Shown here: positions 53,330 to 57,621 of the stretch, piece by piece | How the letters are laid out: each line of letters opens with the position of its first letter | How positions within the stretch are numbered: the stretch's first letter is position 1 | Source: Mycobacterium szulgai | Lineage (GTDB): Bacteria > Actinomycetota > Actinomycetes > Mycobacteriales > Mycobacteriaceae | Assembly: GCF_002116635.1 (NCBI RefSeq) | Contig: NZ_LQPW01000158.1 | Location: forward strand, 1-57,621 | Direction of reading: 5' to 3' | Length of the DNA stretch: 57,621 nt | The notes under the pieces: generated by a model | What the model was told of the DNA's origin: nothing | What the model saw: the letters and a program-made list of their open reading frames with translations, nothing else | The model's database searches: none | Position numbers and translations under genes: made by a program

Positions 53330-53770
53330 TTAGCTATTGCACGCCCAGTTGACGATTCGCCCACCTCCGAGCTTGTTGATGGCGTCCTCTTGCGCCGCCC
53401 CGAGCGGGAAGCCACTTCCGCCTTGGTAATTCGAGCCGTCATAGGCGATCGCGCCGCATTGCGGTTGTCTGAAGCTAATGAGTACCTTGCAGGTATCCAG
53501 ACCGCACGCCGCCAATGCGGCTTGGTTCGCTCCAGCCTGACTTGTGTAACGCAGCCCTTTACCCCATTTGCCGGTCGGTGCATAGGCGATCGCGCCGTAA
53601 TGCCTAATCGGTACAACAGGCCCTTCGGGCACCATGCCCATTTCGGACATCGCGGCGTAGTCAAGGTCGGCAGTTCCCCGCGGAATCGAGGGCAGCGCAC
53701 TAATCATCAGTGCAGCAGTAGCCCCCAGGGTTGCGGCTACGATCGCGATCCGCCTACGTGTTGTCACCAT
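53330..53770 (-). CDS. Secreted DUF4189 protein
   Basis: 146 residues. An N-terminal signal peptide (RRRIAIVAATLGATAALMISALPS) precedes a DUF4189 domain: YGAIAYAPTGKWGKG, NQAALAACGLDTCKVLISF, CGAIAYDGSNYQGGSG. Four Cys could form disulfides. ATG 53770 follows AAAGGAG at a spacing of 7. Function of the family is unknown. No metal box lies upstream. Confidence 0.8.
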   Translation of the reverse strand: MVTTRRRIAIVAATLGATAALMISALPSIPRGTADLDYAAMSEMGMVPEGPVVPIRHYGAIAYAPTGKWGKGLRYTSQAGANQAALAACGLDTCKVLISFRQPQCGAIAYDGSNYQGGSGFPLGAAQEDAINKLGGGRIVNWACNS

Positions 53771-53892
53771 TTCCTGACTCCTTTTTGCGGTCGAAGGTTC
53801 AGCGAGTGAGTGGGTCACCCGACCTTGGGAAAGCGATTGCACTGAAGGCTAGACAAGCTGGGTGTTGTGGTGCTTCCGCGTTGGCGCGGGTG

Positions 53893-54264
53893 CTATGGGT
53901 GCGGCACAGGCGGTGCTGTCGTGCTAACCGTTTGCTGAGGACCCATTGATCCCCCCGGACCCATGCCGCCGGGCCCCATCATTCCGCCGGGCCCCATCAT
54001 TCCGCCCGATTCCATCATCGAGCAGCCACCATCGCGTCCACCATTGGAAGTCGAGTTTCCCCCGTAGGGACCGTGTGTAGCCCGACCCAAAAAGAATCCG
54101 GAGAAGAAGACCAGGGCCACGACGAACATGACACCGGCGATGATGCCGACCCAACTCAACAGTTGATCCGTCCGGCTAGGGCGATCAGAACGATCGACAT
54201 ACCGGAGCTGCCCTGTCGCGGTGGCCGATTCGGTAGATTCTGGTGATTCCGTCATATTTGGCAT
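53893..54264 (-). CDS. Small membrane protein with a Met/Gly-rich tail
   Basis: 123 residues: a polar N-terminus, one membrane helix (about 40-65, WVGIIAGVMFVVALVFFSGFF), and an outer tail with CSMMESGGMMGPGGMMGPGG repeats. Met-rich tails of this kind bind Cu(I). ATG 54264 is 8 bases after a TATATT -10 box that overlaps a perfect RicR box, so the mRNA is nearly leaderless. An upstream frame extension crosses the operator and is unlikely. Not a recognised family; copper-induced envelope protein by inference. Confidence 0.7.
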   Translation of the reverse strand: MPNMTESPESTESATATGQLRYVDRSDRPSRTDQLLSWVGIIAGVMFVVALVFFSGFFLGRATHGPYGGNSTSNGGRDGGCSMMESGGMMGPGGMMGPGGMGPGGSMGPQQTVSTTAPPVPHP

Positions 54265-54272
54265 GCTGCCAC

Positions 54273-54291
54273 AATATACCCCACAGGGGTA
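54273..54291 (-). promoter_or_regulatory. Perfect RicR-type box and -10 of the Met-rich membrane protein gene
   Basis: On the minus strand TACCC-CTGTG-GGGTA (54291-54277) is an exact consensus match. TATATT (54278-54273) overlaps its end and lies 8 bases before the ATG. Confidence 0.75.
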
Positions 54292-54410
54292 GTGACTAAA
54301 GTCCCTAAAGCGCCCACCACCGCTTGGCAGGGCGGTCGGGAGCGACATTCGTGCATCTCGACTCGGCCCCTTGCGTCCTCATCGACAAAGCATGTGGCGC
54401 CGCCCCTCGA

Positions 54411-54448
54411 AGGCCTCTACTATCTGTGTACGTAGATAGTAGAGGCCT
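54411..54448. promoter_or_regulatory. 38-base palindrome, candidate BlaI-type operator
   Basis: Two perfect 15-base arms (54411-54425, 54434-54448) around GTGTACGT. The core CTACTATCTGTGTACGTAG is shared with the element upstream of the BlaI gene (56012-56040). It lies between the divergent Met-rich membrane protein and SHOCT-like genes. Confidence 0.65.
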
Positions 54449-54569
54449 GGATGCAGACTGAGGCATCCCATGCAACCGATGGCGGAAAGTGAGCGGCACT
54501 GCAACGCCGGTTTCGGCTACCCGCTGATGCGCAGCAATGCAACCGGTGACGAGTTTTGGAGGTAATGCG

Positions 54570-54782
54570 ATGATGATGTGGCACAGCGGGCACGGCTGGG
54601 GTTGGTACGGCGTGATTGTCAATGTTCCGACGATGGCAGCGTTCTGGGGTGCCGTCTTAACAGCCATCGTCCTTGCGACCGTTTGGCCTCAAAGGAGGAA
54701 GCCAACCACCGGTCCCGGCGCACAGGGGGTTCCACCAGAGCCGAAGGCGTGCCGCAGGCACACCTTCCCCGCCACGAACTAG
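54570..54782 (+). CDS. Short membrane protein, SHOCT-like, probably frameshifted
   Basis: 70 residues. It starts MMMWHSGHGWGWYGVIVNV and has one membrane helix (AAFWGAVLTAIVLATVW), as in small SHOCT-domain proteins. The usual C-terminal SHOCT motif does not appear in this frame, but ELVNDEFYRRLT is readable in another frame just before 54810, suggesting a frameshift in the linker. GGAGG stands 7 bases before ATG 54570. The upstream palindrome probably controls it. Confidence 0.55.
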   Translation: MMMWHSGHGWGWYGVIVNVPTMAAFWGAVLTAIVLATVWPQRRKPTTGPGAQGVPPEPKACRRHTFPATN

Positions 54783-54887
54783 TCAATGACGAGTTCTACC
54801 GCCGACTGACGTAGCTCTGCGAATGCTACTGGCTGCGAAGGCCTTTCACCACGGACTGAATGACGGAGATGCATGAGAGGTCATCAC

Positions 54888-55475
54888 ATGGCTAGGTTCA
54901 CCCGACGAACGGCGCTCGCTACACTTGGCGCGACTGCATTGGTGGCGGTCGGGTACGCGATTCGCGGCGGTGGAGGACCACCCGACCTACGAATCCGCCT
55001 GACTGACGGCGGGATGATGGGCGCCAGCGCGGCGGACATGAGCCTCTACATGGAGATGTTCAACCGGCACGCCGAGATCACCCGCACCGTCGAGGAAATC
55101 CCCGGTGGCGTGCGCACCACCACCCAGTCAGGCTCACCCGATCTCGCGGCGAAGCTGCGCGCGCACGTGTCAACCATGTACTCGCACATCGACCAGGGCG
55201 CAGAGGTGATGTGTATGAGCCAGAGCCTGCCGACTCTGTTCGACAACCCCGGAGGCTACCGTCGCCAGTTGACTCTCACACCGAAGGGCGTAACTGCAGA
55301 GGAAACTTCTGACGACCCCGCCCTCACCGAAGCCATCCGTGCCCACGCCCGTGAGGTAACCGGATTCGTGCACGACGGAATGCCCGCGATCATGCAAGGC
55401 ATGATGGGCGGTTCCGGGGGCATGATGGGACCCGGGGGCATGATGGGACCCGGGGGCATGATGGGCCCCCGTTAG
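54888..55475 (+). CDS. Exported protein with a Met-rich MMGPGG tail
   Basis: 195 residues. The N-terminus MARFTRRTALATLGATALVAV looks like a twin-arginine signal. The middle (about 45-165) is helical with Met and His residues (MSLYMEMFNRH, HVSTMYSHIDQGAEVMCMSQSL, HAREVTGFVHDGM). The tail is MQGMMGGSGGMMGPGG, repeated to the end. It shares the tail type with the protein at 53893-54264. It is likely to bind copper outside the membrane. An ATG five codons upstream (54873) is possible. No known family recognised. Confidence 0.72.
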   Translation: MARFTRRTALATLGATALVAVGYAIRGGGGPPDLRIRLTDGGMMGASAADMSLYMEMFNRHAEITRTVEEIPGGVRTTTQSGSPDLAAKLRAHVSTMYSHIDQGAEVMCMSQSLPTLFDNPGGYRRQLTLTPKGVTAEETSDDPALTEAIRAHAREVTGFVHDGMPAIMQGMMGGSGGMMGPGGMMGPGGMMGPR

Positions 55476-55569
55476 CCGCCGACTCGAGCGTGAAAAGAAC
55501 TGTATTGCAGGCTATGGACTACTGCGGTTGACGCCAACACGCGCAAGGTTATCCCGACCCTGCAATGGG

Positions 55570-55947
55570 TCACTTGCGTCGCGCGCGTCTGGCCAACCGC
55601 CGCAACTCATCGCGCAACCGAGCGGATTCTTCAGGGCTGATCTGTTCAACGAAGTGGCTCAGCACCAACTCCGAGCGGCCCCCGCCGTCCAGCGCCTCAC
55701 ACATGAGCTGTGCGCTGTGCTGCTCGCGTGTCAGCGTTGGCCAGTACCGGTAAGCCTTGCGTTCACGTTCACGCGCTAGCCACCCCTTGGTGTGCAGGTT
55801 GTCCATAGTTGACATTACTGTGGTGTAAGCGATCTCACGTTCAACAGCGAGTTCCTCAAAGATCTCGCGGACCGTCGTAGTTTCCCCCCGGCTCCAGATG
55901 CGGTCCATCACTACCGCTTCCAACTCCCCGAATCCACGTACTCGCAC
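55570..55947 (-). CDS. BlaI/MecI/CopY family repressor
   Basis: 125 residues. The winged helix (about 5-75) follows the BlaI pattern: GELEAVVMDRIWSRGETTTVREIFEEL, REIAYTTVMSTMDNLHTKGWLARER, KAYRYWPTLTREQ. The C-terminal dimerisation part contains the likely cleavage region. Unlike CopY it has no CxCx4CxC metal hook, so it is more BlaI-like and may be released by proteolysis by the M56 protein at 51630. GTG 55947 follows GGAGG at a spacing of 6. Three candidate operators lie within 2.2 kb. Confidence 0.88.
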   Translation of the reverse strand: MRVRGFGELEAVVMDRIWSRGETTTVREIFEELAVEREIAYTTVMSTMDNLHTKGWLARERERKAYRYWPTLTREQHSAQLMCEALDGGGRSELVLSHFVEQISPEESARLRDELRRLARRARRK

Positions 55948-56011
55948 CCTACGCCTCCGATCAATGCCACACTGCCGCGCACGCCTGCATTCGAGGACAC
56001 CATAAAGCACC

Positions 56012-56040
56012 ACGTACTACCTACGTACACATATAGTAGA
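56012..56040. promoter_or_regulatory. Candidate BlaI operator upstream of the BlaI-type gene
   Basis: On the minus strand CTACTATATGTGTACGTAGG then TAGTA: the same core as the 54411-54448 palindrome, with one arm less perfect. It lies 65 bases before the repressor start, fitting autoregulation. Confidence 0.6.
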
Positions 56041-56592
56041 TGGACGCCACATGGCCCACAATTTCACACCTTTGATAACTCGCCGCCTCCCCGCCCCCAA
56101 GCGGGGTCGACCATAACTGAGTCGGCCGCTAAAGTACGCGGGGCGACCTCGGTGCCAAACCGGAACATTTCGATGCGATCTGGCGGCGGCAACCGCGGGC
56201 CGTCGGCCCCGCGCCGTCAGCGAACACAGCACCAGCGATGCCGCCGCCGCGTGGATGCTGGCGTCGCAGGCAGGGGAAGCGCCGTCGCACGCCGCCCATT
56301 ACGTGAACCGCCAGATCAGCCCGTTCTGCGGCGGCTTGGACCAACGCGCAGTGCATCGCCGGGCTCGGCCTCAACCACCTGGGGAACTGCGTGGGGATAG
56401 TGTCCGAAATTCGCCTGTTACCAGCTCCGATTTCGATCACCCGGGCGCTCAACCCCGTCAGCGCGCGATCACGGTGCTGGGCAGCTCCCGCTGTTCCGAC
56501 TCGGCGCTGATCCGTTCATACATCCACGCAAAACGGGGATGCTGAAACCGCGTTAGATGCCCAGTAACAGTGCTCTGCAACACTTGCCAAAT
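56041..56592. other. Region without a confident gene
   Basis: Several short frames overlap here, but none has a start with a ribosome site or a recognisable motif. It could be decayed coding sequence. No repeats or insertion-sequence ends were seen. Confidence 0.4.
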
Positions 56593-56617
56593 TACTAACC
56601 TACTAAGTAGGATAGTA
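56593..56617. promoter_or_regulatory. Candidate BlaI operator upstream of the DUF732 gene
   Basis: A perfect dyad TACTA-N2-CTACT-A-AGTAG-N2-TAGTA. The half-site TACTA/TAGTA is that of the two other candidate BlaI sites. It lies 53 bases before ATG 56671. Confidence 0.6.
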
Positions 56618-56670
56618 GATGGTGCGCATCGTGTAAACCCCTACTGGCCTCACAGAAGGGAAACCCTGCC

Positions 56671-57621
56671 ATGTTCGCCGGCATCACTAGCCACGCCGGC
56701 GCCCTGGTTACCGTCATCGCAGTGCTCACCGGCACGGCAATTCTGCGCGGCGGCGCAGCAGCGGCCGACCCGAACCAGGACGACCAGTTTCTAGCACTGC
56801 TCGTTGAAAAAGAGATTCCCGCCCTCCAGAACGTGCCAAGCATCATCGCCACAGCCCACAAAGTTTGTCGCAAGCTCGATGGTGGCTGGTCGGTGGATGA
56901 CGTAGTGGACGCGATGCGGGACAATGCTTTCAACGTAGACCCGACTGCGCACCGATACCCCGCGGAGCGCCTCACGCGCACGCTTACCCGATTTATTACT
57001 GCGGCAGTAGAGGTCTACTGCCCGTACGATCAACCCAAGATTGTATCCATCATGGCCATGGCTAACCCCGTGCCGGGATCAAATGAACCGCCGCACCCGA
57101 TACCCGCGTACACGCGCAACCTGGTCAACTCAGCAACCAGTCTACGCGAGCCGCCGTCGGCGTTGGACATGATCAACACGCGGGCGGCGTGGCAGAAACT
57201 GACAGGCATCAGTGTGGTGCGGCTTCCACATTCGACGGAAGGCGGCTTTTTTATGGTGGGCCGCTACGGGTACGACCGGTCCGGCCGTTACTTGCCTGGC
57301 AAAGTTTACGGCTCGCTGATCGGAACGGTTCCGCAGGGAGATCCCGACCTACCGAACCCGCCGCAGATTCCGGCACCACCCCCGCCGCCGCCGGCCCACG
57401 TCCTGATGCCGCCCCGGCCAATCGCGGCACCGCCACCGCCCAAACTATCGCCGCCACCACCGGAACAGCCGCCACCACCGGAACAGGCGCCGCCACCGCA
57501 AGAGCCGCCACCGCCACCCCAAGAGCCGCCACCGCAACAAGTGGAGCCTCCGGCTGCTGGTCCTCAGCCGGGGGGCGCTACCGGCAGTGGTGGCACTGGC
57601 GGTGGCGGGAACGGTGGGGGC
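56671..57621 (+). CDS. Secreted DUF732-type protein with Pro-rich tail, 3' end outside the window
   Basis: 317 codons, open to the window end. An N-terminal signal (ALVTVIAVLTGTAILRGGAAAADP) precedes a DUF732-like helical domain (about 35-125): DDQFLALLVEKEIPAL, TAHKVCRKLDGGWSVDDVVDAM, VEVYCPYDQPKI, with two Cys that would form its disulfide. A second part (about 150-225) is unknown (WQKLTGISVVRLPHSTEGGFF). Then comes a long Pro-rich region with PPPPEQ repeats and a Gly-rich end. ATG 56671 follows AGAAGG at a longer spacing. It has a candidate BlaI operator upstream. Confidence 0.78.
   Translation, partial: MFAGITSHAGALVTVIAVLTGTAILRGGAAAADPNQDDQFLALLVEKEIPALQNVPSIIATAHKVCRKLDGGWSVDDVVDAMRDNAFNVDPTAHRYPAERLTRTLTRFITAAVEVYCPYDQPKIVSIMAMANPVPGSNEPPHPIPAYTRNLVNSATSLREPPSALDMINTRAAWQKLTGISVVRLPHSTEGGFFMVGRYGYDRSGRYLPGKVYGSLIGTVPQGDPDLPNPPQIPAPPPPPPAHVLMPPRPIAAPPPPKLSPPPPEQPPPPEQAPPPQEPPPPPQEPPPQQVEPPAAGPQPGGATGSGGTGGGGNGGG

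Noticed and set aside
57360..57621. Repetitive CCGCCACC sequence as a CRISPR or tandem-repeat array
   Set aside because: It is codon repetition for a Pro-rich protein tail inside an open frame, without unique spacers.

Overview
The window is high-GC mycobacterial DNA. The signature is PE and PPE genes, the isonitrile-lipopeptide gene order known from Mycobacterium tuberculosis Rv0096-Rv0101, LpqS, CysK2, and the csoR-Rv0968-ctpV-Rv0970 order. It is not M. tuberculosis itself: genes that lie far apart there are side by side here, and several have a different architecture. A slow-growing non-tuberculous Mycobacterium is the best guess. The common theme is copper.

Region 1 (1-4.1 kb) holds a DUF4185 gene cut by the window edge, an MpaB-type oxygenase with a divergent TetR regulator, and an alpha/beta-hydrolase-cyclase fusion. 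Region 2 (4.1-22.7 kb) looks like a metal-acquisition block: ctpB, a small HMA protein, a CopD/CtaG membrane protein, a DUF5134 membrane protein, the operon PPE1-dioxygenase-FcoT-FadD10-ACP-Nrp, a methyltransferase, a zinc-finger anti-sigma-like protein, ctpA and a SigC-type ECF sigma factor. The PPE1 operon and ctpA share the upstream pattern GGAAC-N17-CGACT at similar distances from their starts, which suggests one sigma factor controls both. Nrp is a one-module enzyme (C-A-T-reductase), about half the size of the M. tuberculosis protein.

Region 3 (22.7-29.8 kb) is ordinary metabolism and regulation: two SDRs, a CGNR regulator, MTA/SAH nucleosidase, HxlR regulator, PaaI thioesterase, DUF2127, a frameshifted MmgE/PrpD gene and a decayed PPE gene.

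Region 4 (29.8-47.7 kb) looks like copper defence. It has a RicR-like repressor, a 38-residue metallothionein-like protein, an orphan complex-I-like membrane module (nuoA, a His-rich NuoB/NuoD-like gene, nuoH, J, K, L, M, N, with no FeS or flavin subunits), a copZ gene broken by one stop codon, a relic of a copper ATPase, a Met-rich DUF305 lipoprotein, two lpqS copies separated by a PE/PPE pair, cysK2, an MFS transporter and a decaying vapBC module. Copies of the RicR-type box TACCC-N5-GGGTA stand in front of many of these genes.

Region 5 (47.7-57.6 kb) contains the cso operon (csoR, Rv0968-like, ctpV, Rv0970-like), in which CsoR has lost two of its three copper ligands. It also has an M56 metallopeptidase, an internally deleted copper ATPase, Met-rich MMGPGG-tailed proteins, a BlaI/CopY-type repressor with three candidate operators, and a DUF732 secreted protein that runs off the window end. 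No rRNA, tRNA, CRISPR array or intact insertion sequence was seen.
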